A DNA stretch of 64,000 bases from Bettongia penicillata ogilbyi (GCA_023548195.1 JAJHZJ010000335.1:5996514-6060513); one strand, 5' to 3'; shown: positions 1 to 13,300, counted from the first letter of the stretch. Program-made: numbers and translations. Notes: a model not told the origin generated them from the sequence alone.

Positions 1-1384
1 GGAGATTGTAGGAGGGCAGCATTTTCTCACTCCTCTGTGTGCAGGGGCTGGTCAGGGCTAAGGCTGAGGTGGTTGGGTCTTTAGGCCAAGAACGGGCTTC
101 ACCAGGTGGTGAGGGGCACAATAAAGAGCAGGGGATCCATTCAAGAAAGCAGGACCAGCGAGAGGTGAGCAGAAAGGATTTCTGTTTGACTGGAGGAGAA
201 GGGCCAGACAGCTAGGCAGGATCCAGGTTGTGAAGGCCCTGCAGTGCTCACATCAGATTTACACTTGTGCTTGGCTCAGCCCAGAACAGAGATTCACAGC
301 ACCAGAATCCCATTCTCCGAGGACCTAAAACTCTTCATCTTCCTGCTCCCCGGGAAGGACTCACAGCGCAGACAGAAATGGTTAATTTGGACAACAGCTG
401 TTTTTCTTTGTGTTAAGCTCCTCCCCTTCCCCTTCTGATAATGATACTTCCAAGGAAGAATGATTTTTGTTTCTCCTGAAAAAGTTTTTATCTGTTTTTT
501 CTTCCCTTCCTGAACCCTGACCTTTTAGTGATGCCTGTTTTGGGCATGAATTAGCCAGAGAAAGATGTATTAATTAAATCATTCTAAGCATCTCAACTTT
601 AGAGTGAAAAACCCAAAGAGACAAACCCTACATCCTTGTGTGGAGCTCTCTGGCACAGCCATTTCCACTCAGAATTTATAGTCTTCCCAACAAAAGACAA
701 AATTCCACAATCCCAAGTTACACAGGAGGACAGGATGTAGGTGATCATCTGGATTCATCCTACAGAACAGTAGTAACTTGGAGAGAATCCTTCTCCTTTT
801 AACCTGGTGGGAGGTGAGCTGTGGAGATGCTTCTGGGCTCTTCTTTTGAGCAGGTTGTTACACTCTTGATCTTTCAGGGAGTTTTCTGTCCTGGGCTGAT
901 CAGGCCTCTCCTTTTAGAAAGTAGTTAGACCTCTGATAAAAAGGCTGAGGGGTAAGGCCTCGTTTTGTAATTACTTGTTTAAGATGGATGAGAGTTCTCA
1001 ATCAGATCAGGTCAGACTGTGGACAAAGATATTAAGAAAATATAATTTCTCAATATTACTAAACAAGATACTGGATGGAGAGGACATACTGAGAACCTCC
1101 ATGGGCTTCCAGACCTGGCTGAAGTTAGTTTTTGAAGTTTTTTGTTTGTTTTGTAAAGGCTTTTGACATCAGGTAAGACACCAGTAGAAGAGCCTCAATT
1201 CTTAAAAAGGAAAATATTCTTTTTTAAAAATAGATTGCCTTTTTTCACCGTCCTTGGGAAGAATATCCGCTCAGGCTTTATTTTTTTAGGTCGGCCTGCC
1301 TCCTGGCATCGTAGGATTATATTTAGAAAGAGCTGATCATGGCGACCGAATCCATTCTTGGGATGTTCTGGTATCCAATTCAGC

Positions 1385-1590
1385 ATAGTGTAATCCCAGG
1401 ACCGCTGGACTCGGTCAGAAAGCCTGGGCTTGAATATGACCTCAAGGGCTTCTCTGTGAATCTGGACACTTCCCCATCTGCAAAATGGGAATAATAGCCC
1501 TCATGCTGCTGACTCCCCAGGGTGGTTGGAGGAAGGCGCTGTCTGCGACTCTGAGTCACCATTTATGTGCGTCTTAGCTGTTGTTTGTGA
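1385..1590 (+). repeat. MIR/CORE-type SINE
   Basis: Shows the order typical of tRNA-derived CORE SINEs: a 'gcttgaatatgacc' box-B-like segment, then 'tccccatctgcaaaatggga', then 'cagggtggttggagga'. Diverged, in plus orientation. Confidence 0.6.
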
Positions 1591-2574
1591 TGGCAGTAGC
1601 AATGCTAACAGTCCAGATCACCTCAGCTTCCTTTTCCCTTTCCTTCCCAATGCCATGTCATGGCTATAGAAAAGTGCCCCAGCCGAACATCAGAAAGTGG
1701 CTCCTTGGACACAGCCCGCCACGGTCCCGGTTCAGGAGTCATTGACGCTCCTCCTTGATCTTAACCAAGGGGCTCTTGTGTAGAATTAAGGCCTGAACTC
1801 TGATCCTTCACCTCTGAGTCTGTGTGCCACACGCAGTACTTTGCCTTCAAGAACTTTGATGTCCTATTAGAATAGGCAGTTTATAAACAGGGGAAGGATT
1901 TGAGAGAAGTCAGAAGGGCTCCTGTTGGAGCTCATCCAGTCAGCAAGCATTTATTCAGTGTTTACCAACCACCAGTCTGCCCCCAAAGAGCTACCCTTCC
2001 ATTTTAATGGGGGAGGGGTGTGTGTGAGCAGGGCAGAGGGAGAACTGGGTGGAAGAGAAGGCCCCAGCAGGAAGGAGGTTTAGAAAAGGCCTCCTGAAGA
2101 AAGGGGGTGGCGCTTCAGCTGAGCCTTGAAAGTCATGAGGGAAGCCAGTTTAGGGAGGCTTCAAAAGAAGCAGGCCAGGTGTTCCAGCCAGTACAAAGGC
2201 AGTACTGTGGTAGAGGAGCAATAACAGCTTAAGTAGCTGGGCAAGGGGGAAGGGCATTCACCTGCCCAGTGAATGGTGAAGAAGTTTACGTACCCAACAG
2301 AAGCGGGAATGCTTGTCCTGGAGGTAACAGGGAGCCAGTGGGGAGGAAGGAGCGGCCTGCACTGCGGCAGCGATGTAGGGGACCGATTGGACAAGGGAGG
2401 GACTGTAGGTGGGAGACTGAATAGAAGGGTCCAGTTGTTGTCCAAGTCAGAGGGCTATTCTAGGAGGCTGGCTGAGAGGAAGGTAGAAATGACTGCACTT
2501 GACAAGAGACAAGGCCTGCAGTGAATGTAGGCAGGGAGTGATGAGGACCAGGAACAAGTTTGAAAGGCCTGGGG

Positions 2575-2702
2575 CAGGGGTGGGGAACCTGCGGCCTTGA
2601 GGCCACATGTGGCCCTCTAGGTCCTCAGTTTGGCCCTTTGAATCCAGACTTCCCAGAACAAATCCCACATGTGGCCTTGAGGCCGCAGGTTCCTCACCCC
2701 TG
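2575..2702. mobile_element. hAT-type MITE, 128 bp, with 8-bp target-site duplication
   Basis: Starts CAGGGGTGGGGAACCTGCGG and ends with the inverted copy (CCGCAGGTTCCTCACCCCTG). Inner arms carry CTTGAGGCCACATGTGGCC in both orientations. Flanks gcctgggg (2567-2574) and gcctggac (2703-2710) match at 6 of 8 positions, as expected for an aged hAT 8-bp duplication. Two related copies lie at 21459-21532 and 30944-31114. Non-autonomous, no coding capacity. Confidence 0.85.
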
Positions 2703-2740
2703 GCCTGGACCTGGAGCTCAGGGAGAGACTCTGGCTGGAT

Positions 2741-2771
2741 AGAGAAAGAGAAAGAGAGAGAGAGAGAGAGA
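2741..2771. repeat. (GA)n / (GAAA)n simple repeat
   Basis: About 31 bp of agagaaagag units followed by pure ga, 38 bp past the hAT MITE end. Confidence 0.9.
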
Positions 2772-5700
2772 TCCAGGAATCATCTGTGGAGAGATGGTCA
2801 GGGAACCTAGGAGGGCTAATCCAGGTAGCGTAGCAGATGAGAAGACAGCCCAGGACAGAGGGAGGGAACAAGAAATAACCCTCATTTTCATCTTTGAAAA
2901 CCAAATAATAGGATGCCTATTAACAGGGGAAAATAGCTGTAGATTACAGATGTCCTTGTGTGTCAATCACTGAGATCATCCAGGGCTGACTGGAATAGTA
3001 TTTACAGCACACCAAGAGTATGTAAATAATTTATTTACCTTATTAAAATCCAACTAATAAAATGACTAGTTCATATAGAACTGCCAATAGCCTGGGAGTA
3101 TGTGGTAGGGGTGACTTGGGCAAAGATCCAGCACAACAGCAGTTTTATGGATGGGAGGAGAACCAGGAGACAAGAGTCTCGTGAAATATCAGACAGGAGT
3201 GTTCGGGAGGGGAGAGGCGATGACATCAAGAAGGACAGGGACTGAGAAGAGACCATTAAATGTGGCATAGCACTGGGAGCTCAGGTGAATGATGAGGTCA
3301 GAAGCCAGACTTCAGAAGGTTTAGGAAAAAGAAGGAATTTACAATGGCAGAATGGGGAGTGGGGGACAGATCTGGAGTGAGATATGGGGGGCGGGCTATG
3401 TTTGAAGGGCATCAGAATAAGGAGGAAGGCACTTAGGGATAAAAAATAGAGTTGATGTATCAGCCAGGGATTCAGAATCCCTGGGATGAGGAGGATATGA
3501 GGGAGGAGTGTATGCTGACCCTTGAGGAAGGAGTTCTGGTGCACTATCATTGTCCGGAAGGATCAAATCCCCCTCCTTGTAGGTGGTTATGCATTCTGGA
3601 GTCCCTGGGGGGGCTACTTCCATGCAGACCCTTGAGATACTTTATGTGTCCCTTGTATCTTTTCTTCTTTAGGGAAGATATCCTCAAGTGTCTTTGACCC
3701 TCATATGGGTGGTCTTCATCATGGTTGTCTTTCTTTGGACAGGCTCCAGCTTGTGCTTATGCCTTATGTCTAACCCAAAGAAAGGCTTTTCCCATGAGTG
3801 CCCAGCAGCCCATGCTGCTGTTGATGGGGACAAACTGCTATACCAGGACAAGGGGATCCATGGACAAGTTTATGAGAAAAGAAAGTATGCAGGAGCAGCT
3901 TGTGTGAACATGTGGAACTCAGAGCTAGGAGGAGCCATGCTGGTCATCTCCTCCAGCTGCCTCATCCACAGACCTAGAGCCAGAGTCTACGCAGCCAGCT
4001 GATGACATCTAGTGACAAGCCTAGAACCTGGATTTCCCAAATTCCAACACAGTGTTTCTTCTCCCACAGCTGCAGAGGCTGGCCTCCTGTCCCTGCCCAG
4101 GCATTCCTTCACTCCATTTCATCTTTATAGACACTATTTTATGTTGTCTCCTGGGTTAATATAGCACTTGGTGACCCATTAAAAATGGACAGGTTCAGTG
4201 GGTCCAGAATCTGATAACATCATCTATCAGGCATAGTTTAGCTACTTTGTGAAAAGATCCCATATAACTATGGAAAAAATCACCAGGTTGCTGTAGAGGC
4301 TAACTTCCAGAGGCCCCAGGTAACACCTCTCCCGCCAAAAAAAGGAAGAATTGCAAGATAGCATTGTTTCCCTGTCCCAAATTCACTCTAGTTTTCAGAC
4401 CTTCCTCCCTAAAACTGGGACTATACCGGGAGGAGTATCAACAGTATTACTCCTAATGACAGAAATGTAAAGTTGGTTTGACTCTGCTTGATACTATTGT
4501 TTAGGGTCTGTGATTTTATACCTTCAACCATGCAGATCACAACCCACTCTGTGCTTTCACAGAAGGTCCTGTACAAGCATTCTGATTAAGGAGCATTTCT
4601 CGAGAATCCATGTGGTGCTTAGCTGCTGTAGGAAACATTGTCAGGGATCTCTGATTTCATAAACGTGCCATTTCCTCCATCACTACAAATCTCACCTCCT
4701 TATGTGACTTAGTAAACGTTCACCCCTGGTTTTCATGGCTGGAAAAATAAATTGCCCTATATATCTACATATAAATCACCCTATAAATAAATTTCTATTT
4801 TATATATTTTAAATAAATTGAAAAATTAATCACCCTATAAATCACCTCTCCATCCTTAGATAAACTGATTGTCACAAAACAGATACCTCCAGCTTGGTAG
4901 GACCTACCAGGGCTTCCACTCGTCCAGCATAGCCTTGTGGGACCCATGGTCAGCTTTTTTCTGTGAACCAGGAGAACCAATCATGTAAAGACAACCACAC
5001 TTTAAAGGAAAGCATCTTGAAAAGGTTTAGGAATTCTGTTCAATGCAGTGACCAGTTCTGTCTCCAAAAGACACACAGGCAAAAGCCTCTTGTTACCCAC
5101 TCTTTTGTTCCAAGGGAATTTTTCTCCACTTTTAATTGAGAAGGTAGAGGAAAAGAGAGGGGCAAGATAGAAATAGTGATGCCCCAAAGGAAAGCCAGTG
5201 AAACATTTTTAATTGCACAGAAAAGGACAAAATGATGTTTGGAAAGAAGCCTAGAGAAACAGGACAGTTTTGAAAGCAACGTGTAACTTATTGTACATCA
5301 TACAAAGTGAAGACTCATAGTTTCATTTTCAGGCCATTTTGTGTCCTGCTTTGTATGGTCCGTTGGTGTCCTTCATGCTCAAAGACAGTGTCACTATATC
5401 AGGGACCATGCACAGTGTGTCTGACTGGTTAATCAGATCAGTATAAGCTTGGAAGACTCTGCCACAGGTTGGGCTCAATCATCCATATGGACATTTGGAA
5501 AGACTTATTTTTTTGGACGGTGTTAAGTTCAGGATAAAAAAGAATATTAAAAAGGAAAAAAATGGAGAATCAGTGTTGGATAAGTTCTCCTCTTGTAGCC
5601 AGCCTGAATTTAACTAAACTGGTCTTCAGATGACAGAGCCCCCCAGCCAACTGGAGACCTTTCCAGCATGACGTCACGCTGCTTCCCATGAGGAATAAAT

Positions 5701-7227
5701 AAATTAATAGATTATGTCGATGTTGATACAACAGTCTGTTTATTTAAGTGATTATTGTCCTTATTCAGAACAGTGGAATGGAAATTCTTGAAGCAGGAAA
5801 AAGTCATAAGTTATATTAATGTTGACAGTTTTGTTTCCACACTTTCATACACCCTTTTCATGTTTAGGGAGTCCATCAATTAAATGGATAAAGCCTTCTT
5901 GGGTTAAAAAGAAAGGTGTTATCCTTTGCACTGGCTACTCCCCTCTGTGCAGATGGAAGCCTTCCTTGTTTGCGGAGACTCGCTAGCTTTGGGACAGTCA
6001 CTGTTGTGCAAATGAGCCTAGGTGAAGAGGGGAAATTATGCATCAGATGCCCTTGAAGCATCTCTCCTGCCTGCCTTGGTCTAGATTGCCTTTCTCCTGG
6101 CTATGGCTTCTCTTCTCAAGTGTGTGATCCAGTTGTGTTGACATACCCAAGCAACACAGCATTCACATCTTCATCTCTTAGATTTTGGAGGAGCCTCTCC
6201 CCAAGACTTCCATGAAATTTGTCCCTATTTTCAGCCAAGATTCTCCTTGCTGTGTCCTGTCAGATGCTCTTTACACCCTTAGGACATTTGTAGTAGACGG
6301 TTACTTGGGACCTTGGGTAATGGGGAGTCATGATGTAGAGCACTCTGCTAATCTTTCTCCTAACTCAGTCCCATGGGGCTGTTCATGGATTCGCCTTTCT
6401 CTGAACTCCTTCCAGCCTGTCTCCATCCAGCCAGCTTCTTCTTGATAGAGTTCTGCAAAGAGACATTGTCCCATTGGCATCATCTCCAGTTCCACTCTTT
6501 GCCGATGGCCTTCTCCCCTGGTCCCAGGATCTCCTTGCCATTGCTCTGTTCACCTGGTTTCTGCTCAGCAAATGATTGTTCCATGCTTTTTACTCCAACC
6601 CCTAGGTGTGCCCATGTATGTCTCTAAAAGGTGCTGCTCCTCCCGTTTATGCCCCACCTGAGTCACTCCTGGTTTGTTATACCCCACAATGGATGTCCAC
6701 TTGATTGATCCCAGAGAAGAGTTTACTTCAGCTCGCCCTAGGACCAGGCCAATTGTTACAGCATGAGGGAAAAGGCAAATACATCACCTGGATAAATTGG
6801 AAAGATTTCACAGAAGTTTGGAAACAGTTGGTGCTGTAGGGGGTCTTTTTGTACCTGGTAATCATATCTCAAAGCTCCCTGTGGAAAGTCGAACATTCGA
6901 AGCAGGTCATGCTGGCCCTGAACATCACAGAGCCTGTCTCTTTGACTTCTGTGAGTTACACATGGGTGTTCATTGCTCATTTTGACCATTCATTCTTCTG
7001 CAGTTCTGAGTATTTTTGCTGATTGTACAACATAATATTTTACCTGGAAATTTGCTTTTTATTTTTTGCTAATGTGGAACTGGTAATAATGATTCTGGTT
7101 CACATGCTGCTAACATGCTTCCTCTTCCTGTAGCTGCTGTGGGTGGTAGCAAAAATGTAGGCCTTATTCTCTTCCTTTTCAAGAAAAAAGAGATTCTCAA
7201 TTTTGGCGTTTGGTTTTCCTCTCCCAG

Positions 7228-7326
7228 ACCATGAAATCGCACACGGAGACAGAAGAGAAGCAGGCGGAAAGTCGAACCATCACCCCACCTGCTGCACCCA
7301 AGCCAAAACGAGAAGAGAATCCACAG
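7228..7326 (+). CDS. PHF21A: PHF21A exon: Thr/Pro/Lys-rich linker
   Basis: A 33-codon exon bounded by ctcccag and gtattt, phase 0 at both ends. It starts [11 protein letters not shown] and ends [10 protein letters not shown]. The human form I recall is nearly identical. It is a basic, disordered linker between the N-terminal region and the conserved KLAFMVSLG segment. Confidence 0.93.
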
Positions 7327-10300
7327 GTATTTGTCCAGAAATGAAGACCAGAGCCCTGTGAAGGGAAAGCTTACACTCCAGGCCTTTCATTGCCCTCCTT
7401 CCCTCTTGCTTGGACACAGTTGTACCCATATTCCCACGGAGAAAGCCCCTTGCCCTGTGGTGCTCCTTCTCTGAAGTTCAGTAATTGCATTCCCTGGGGA
7501 ATATCCAGGAAAGCATTTGAGACTTTGGAGTCCCTTGGGCAGGATTACTGGATGCCTAATAAGTGTTCTTCATTTTGAGAGACTCATTTTGGACATCAGC
7601 TTTTCCATTTACTAGGAAAGGCGAGGCCTGAGACCACTTGCCCTTGGAGTAGATAGGCCTTCCACATATGAGCCAAAGGGTCTAGGCTTTCACCTTGACT
7701 TCTCTCCCTTGTAGCCATCAGCCCCTTGTGCTGGTTTCCCCACAGGTTAGTGAGGAGCCTGTTTGCATGATGACCCTAAAGTATATTGTTTTGTTTCTTT
7801 CTTTGGCACAGAAACTTGCCTTCATGGTATCTTTAGGGCTGGTGACGCATGACCATCTAGAAGGTAAGAAAAGGGACGGTGTTGGCTGGGTGGGGGCCTG
7901 ACCCCTTGTTTCGGAAGCTTTTCTCAAGCCTAGCCCCGCTCCCTAAGCATCACAGGCATTTAGTCATTGTTGCTGTGTGAAGAAATGAATCCTGGAACAG
8001 AAAATGGCCTCAGCACAAAGCACAAACCAACAGAGCATGTTTCCTTGGGTCATTTCTGACGAGGGAGAAGTTTCTTTCCATTCTTGACTAGGAGTCCTGG
8101 TCTTGAAAGTTTGAATGTCCCCTTGCTCTGGTGGCCCATGTTACTTTCTGCCGGGCTGTAGGTGGGGGTGGGTGAGCTTGTTCTGCTGCCAGGCACCAGG
8201 CCCAGGAGCTGCCGGCTTCCAGAACCTCCTAGGCCTGCTGTAAGTGCCCATCTCCAGGTGCCCAGCCTGCCAGGGGAAAGAGGTGCTCTCCAAAGTCATC
8301 CTTTGTGTCTGACCTTCTCCCTAGAAATCCAGAGCAAGAGGCAAGAAAGAAAAAGAAGGACGACAGCCAACCCCGTGTACAGCGGAGCCGTGTTTGAGCC
8401 TGAGGTACTTCAGGCCAGAGTTTGGGTCCTGGTCCTCCCTTCAGCCACTGAAGCCTCCCTCACAGAAACAGTGCCCTCACATCTGTCTTCCAGTTGTTCC
8501 ACCTCCATGGTGCCTGAATTTGAACAAACACAGGCCCTGGATAAAGGACCTGCCCAGTGTGAGGCAGGCTCTGAGCATGGACATTGCAGCCATGGGGCGT
8601 GCGGGGTAGGGGGGTGGGTGGGTCTGAGAGCCAGGTCTCTCAGCAGTAAGATCCGTTAGTGCTGAGCCTGACAGGCATGGCCTCCTATGGGCAGTCACCA
8701 AGTCCCATGTTTTCAGCTTGCTCTCATTGTGTGTGTTTAATAATAACCTAGCAACTCAGTGACATTCCCCTTCTGTGTTCCTAAAGCGTAAGAAGAGTGC
8801 AGTCACGTACCTAAACAGCACAATGCATCCTGGGACCCGGAAGAGAGGTGAGTGTCATTCAGTATTGCTCCCTTGCTAATGCCCTGCTGTCTGTTTGTGC
8901 CCTGTGTCCACCCTGCCTTAGGGGATTTCTTATGAAGGCTGTAGATGTTTAACCAAAAGATGCAGGGGATGGCTTCAGTGCCGCCTTTCTGCCCGAAGTG
9001 TACCAAACCATTCACTAAGTGCACAGAGTGCTGAGCACCCTCTTGGCATCACCTGGCAGAGCAGAGCAGTGCCTACTCTTGCTGGGGGGCTCTTCTTACT
9101 ATCAGGTCCTGCTGCTGCCAGGAGACAGAGTAGGATGCTAAACTTGTTGTGCTTCAGACTTTCTAGGAAGGGCAAGTAAGTCGTATAGAATCCCCCATGT
9201 TTGCAAGGAAAGGTTATCCAGATACCCCTCAGAAACCGGGAAGTCCCAGTGATCCCAACTTGTTCATTTCAGACTCGGTCTTGACGTTCTGTGCTGCTCT
9301 CAGAGACAGAGCTCTCCTGATGAGAGCAAAATGAGTTCTCTGCACTGGTCTGAATGGGCTAATATGTGATCGGTCCTTTAAAAAGGTTCCCAGTGGTTCT
9401 TGGATACCTGTGAGACATTCCAGGGTGCCTTTCTCCATGTGATGTAGTATCCCTGAATCCTAGTACAAGGAGACTAGGAGCACACTTAATGCTGTCAGAG
9501 GTCATGTCAGTGCCTGGAGAGGTGATCTAGTGTGTTACTATGCCTTGAGTCAGGGTTCCACCAAAGCCACACATGCAGAGATGACTCCTGTTTTCAGAGA
9601 TCTAGAAAAAAAGCAAAAGACCTACCTTCCCTCAAGTGGTAGCAGACTCTAATATGAATAAATACTAACTCAGGAAATTCTTCCCAGTGTCTAAACTAAG
9701 CCCCTTAGAGGGCTAGAAGGTGAATGGAGGACTGACAGGGAGGAGCTAGTGGGAGAGAATGGGCTTGGGGGAGGGAAGAGACCCCTCTGTCTTAGCGTTG
9801 GTAAGAGAGGGGAGCAAAGAGGACAGTAATCAGTTGTGCAGCCTAGATTGGGCCAAGAGTGTCCCATGGACTAGAATTCTATAGGAGAAGTCAGCCCACA
9901 TCTGGGGCTCCCATGAGAAAGAAAAGGGAGAGATGTGTAAAGAAACCAATGTGTCTGTACAGGGAACTCATCAGGAAACAGAAAGACATGTGCAGGCAGT
10001 GGAAGCAGAGATAGGTAATGGAGGATAAGCACCAAAGTGTGGCAAGGTCCAGGAAGGACTGAGGCCAGGGAAGAAAAGGGATAGGACCTCCCAGATGACT
10101 GAAGGAAGGTAGAGCTGTCCTCCCAGCCACGGACAGCCATCCTGGGCCTGGAAACAAGAGGGGAAAGAGCTAAGTGGCACCTACATGACCATGTCACCTG
10201 GACCCAGACGTCTCAAGGTGCTCAAAATCTGGTCAATACAATTGCTAAGTCTGGCTCAGAAACGTCATGAAGAACCAGGGAGGTGCTGTAGCACATGAGA

Positions 10301-13300
10301 ACAAGTTGTTTTTCAGAAAAAAGGAGAGACCAATGCGTGGGTCTGGTCTTGTTCTTGGCAAAATCTAGAATATAAAATTAAAGGGAAAGAGGGCGAGTGA
10401 TCCCGTAGAGCCACCACGACCAGATCAAGAACAAGTCTTTTTTTCCCCTTTTATGACAGATTTATTAAACTGGTCCAAAGTACCAGGATTCAAGACCTTC
10501 TTCTGACCACAATGGCTTGTGATCCCTGGGCAGTTCCCTTAATCTCTCAGTCCTTATGACAACTCTCTGAGACTAGACTTGGCTTACCTGGGAGTCCCTT
10601 GCACCTTGGAAGTCACAGGTCCAGTTCCCTTCCTTCTGTTAATGTATAGGATCAGGGAATGCTGTAGATGAGCCGTGACTCAGGGCTTAGCGAAGCCTTT
10701 GACGCAGGCTCTCACTGGCTTTGGAAGCAGGAGGAAAGAGTGGGCTTGGTGGTGGTCCTGTTGGACAGTTTCCAGACTGACTGAATAGCTAGAACCAAAG
10801 AATGATCACGAAAGGTGTCATTTTAGCTTGGAAAGAGGGCTCCAGTGGAGTACCCCAAGGATCTGTGTTTGGCCCCGGGCTGGGTTTCTTGTCAGTGGCA
10901 TCAGATTTGTGAATGGCATGAAACTAGACATGTTAGATGTTGGAGCAGGACCCAAAAGTCTCTCCCTGTCAGCCATGGGAAGGAATAGGGCTAAACTTAA
11001 CGCTAGGGACTTGGGTTTAGAAATCAGAACAGGCTGGGCCCTCAGGACCAGGTTCGCTCCAGCAGCCTCCAGGCCGCATTCCCCTGGTTTGGGGCACTTC
11101 TGTCCAGCCTCTGGTCCTCCTTATCCTTTTCCTTCGTGTGTGCTGACTGCACTTCTGATCACTGGCAGCTTGGAGGCACTGAGGACGAGGGGCTGTCAGA
11201 CCTGGAACTGGGTCCTGGGAGCCTCTACTCCAGAGGCTGCTGCTCCAATCAGACCCCTTAGCCAGTGACCTTGCTGAGCAGGGGGCACCTTGGGGAGCTT
11301 GGGGAGAAACCCCCTTTTCAGAATTCTGGCTCCAGCTGATCCCCATAGTTTTATGGAGAGGAGTGGTAAATGTAAAACTTGTCAATCACCCACTGAACTA
11401 GGAAAGAGGAGAAAAATTCATTGATAAGCCCAAGACATCTTTGTACCCATTAATTGGTTTACTCCTACAACAGATCTTTCCCTGGATCTGCTAAGAACTG
11501 AAAAGGGGGATTCACTTGGATGTCACTTCAGGCAGCTTCTGCCTGTTCTTAGATGCGGAATGAGCATGGTGTGGGCAAAAGAGAGAAGGAGGGAGGTCCT
11601 GGGCAGCAAGCCTGGATTAAGGGTGTGCACAGCTCCCTAGGCCACCAGATCCATGGAAGTTGGATTCAGACTCAGGGAGAACAGACACGCTCTCCCTGGT
11701 TCCTCAGCTTTGAGCTCCCCATTGGGATTATGGCGTCCATTTCCTTCCCTGAAGTGAAAGGCCCTGGCAATGAACTGGTGCCAGCTCAGGATCTTCCCTC
11801 CCTCTCGGAGGCTCTGTGCCTCTCCGCTGCGCTGCTGCTGTGGGAGTCACATCGATGTTTCTCATGACATTGAAATCTCAGCTTCTCTTCCTCTCTTGGT
11901 GACTGTTGTACTAACCTCCTGTCTGCTCCCCCACTTCCTTTTCCATGCTAGCCAATGAGGATCACTGGCCAAAGGTATGTAAGATCATCTTCCCCTCTCT
12001 CCCCTTCCCTCCTCCCCTTTTGTTCCCTTTCTCTCGGCATGTAGGTCGTCCTCCAAAATACAATGCGGTGCTGGGCTTTGGAGCCCTGACCCCAGCATCC
12101 CCCCCATGCAGTCATCCTGACTCCCCTGAAAATGAAAAGACAGAGACCACATTCACTTTCCCTGCACCTGTTCAGCCTGTGTCCCTGCCCAGCCCCACCT
12201 CCACAGACGTAAGTAATCTGGAAAACATTTTCTCTCTGAGAGCTTTAAATTGGGGGTAGCTGCTCTCAGGGGCTGCCTCCTCACTGGGCACACTTGCTTG
12301 ATTTGACCCCCTTAGGGTAACATTCAATCAATCACTGAAGTTCATTCAACAGCCTCAGCTGAGCTTCTTTTGGAGCCACAGGGCTGGCCATGTCATTAAG
12401 CATCTTAAAATGAAGCCAGGATGCCCAGACCCAGAATTGGGGGGCCTAGACCCCCAGAAAAAATCAGATTTGGGTCATGGAAGTGACAGCATTAGTTTTT
12501 CCATCCTCCTCCACACTTTAATTTTGGAAACAATCATCCAGCATCAGTCTTTCGTTCTCCAGAAGTTCTTGTGTCCAGTTTCATGTGGCTAAAGGCAGCT
12601 ACAGGGACTTGCCTTTGGAGTGGGTCAAACACAGTCACTAGGGAGGCCTTGCTACGGGTCACCCACTTCACATCTACCAGAGTGTAACCTGAGGCCCACG
12701 AGTGGATCACCACATGGACCAGGAGCAGGAGAGAAGCCTACTTCTAATATAAATCACAAAGTTTGTGTCCTTGGTCAAAATGCCCTCTGGTATTGGCTCT
12801 CCTCAGAGAATCCTGAGCCTGCTGAGAGGAGTCCAAGCAGAATCCTCAGGAGTGAAGAAATGAGGAATAAGCCCTGAGTGCCAAGAGTGAGCTCTGCCTC
12901 CTCCTTGGAGGGCATGGACCGCAGTGAGACCCAAGCCAAGGTCGCTGATCGGCCCAGTTGGGTCTCAAATTCCTTCTGTCCTTTGGATGAGCACTTAGTC
13001 AGATCCTGGCACAACACAGACAGTCCCATTGCTAAAGGGACTCGAAAGCTCACAGACCTCTTGGTGGGAGCCCCCCACCACATGGCAGATCCTTATTGAG
13101 AAACCACTGCTGCATTCCTGCTCATGATCCTTCTGGGGGGACGTTTTTCTTAGCGAGACTAACCGCCTAAGGCCTGCCAGGGTCTGATTGTAAACCAAAA
13201 GCTTTTCTCTGACTCCACTTTGTTGTTTTTAGGCCACTAGACCTGGTGCTCAGAGTCCCCTTTAGGTTACATCCAATGCAATGGATTTTTTAAAAAGATA

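Larger units (their letters stand above)
1920..3430 (+). repeat. Old high-copy repeat (LINE2-class suspected), interrupted by hAT MITE
   Basis: Purine-rich blocks of a family seen again at 18560-19440, 20040-21330, 24290-24620, 46020-46390, 50500-51490, 55780-58140 and 60010-60500. Shared landmarks: 'agtcagcaagcatttattcagtg', 'ctgagccttgaaag', 'gagggctattctaggaggctgg'. I cannot assign a Repbase name with certainty. Confidence 0.5.
1..7227 (+). other. PHF21A intron (partial), repeat-rich, no exon recognised
   Basis: This stretch precedes the first exon I can recognise. I looked for the exon that normally precedes [11 protein letters not shown] (the segment ending near LAGPQTVQLSKPS in human) and did not find it, so the upstream exons should lie outside the window. 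The interval holds an MIR-like SINE (about 1385-1590), an old repeat with an inserted hAT MITE (about 1920-3430), a GA tract and a CRE-like palindrome at 5669. I see no coding signal in 3430-7227. The short ORFs here have no recognisable protein content. Confidence 0.7.

Noticed and set aside
3688..4002. 104-codon ORF with a possible hydrophobic N-terminus in the first intron
   Set aside because: No relative recognised, no flanking splice signals that fit PHF21A, and lengths like this are expected by chance.
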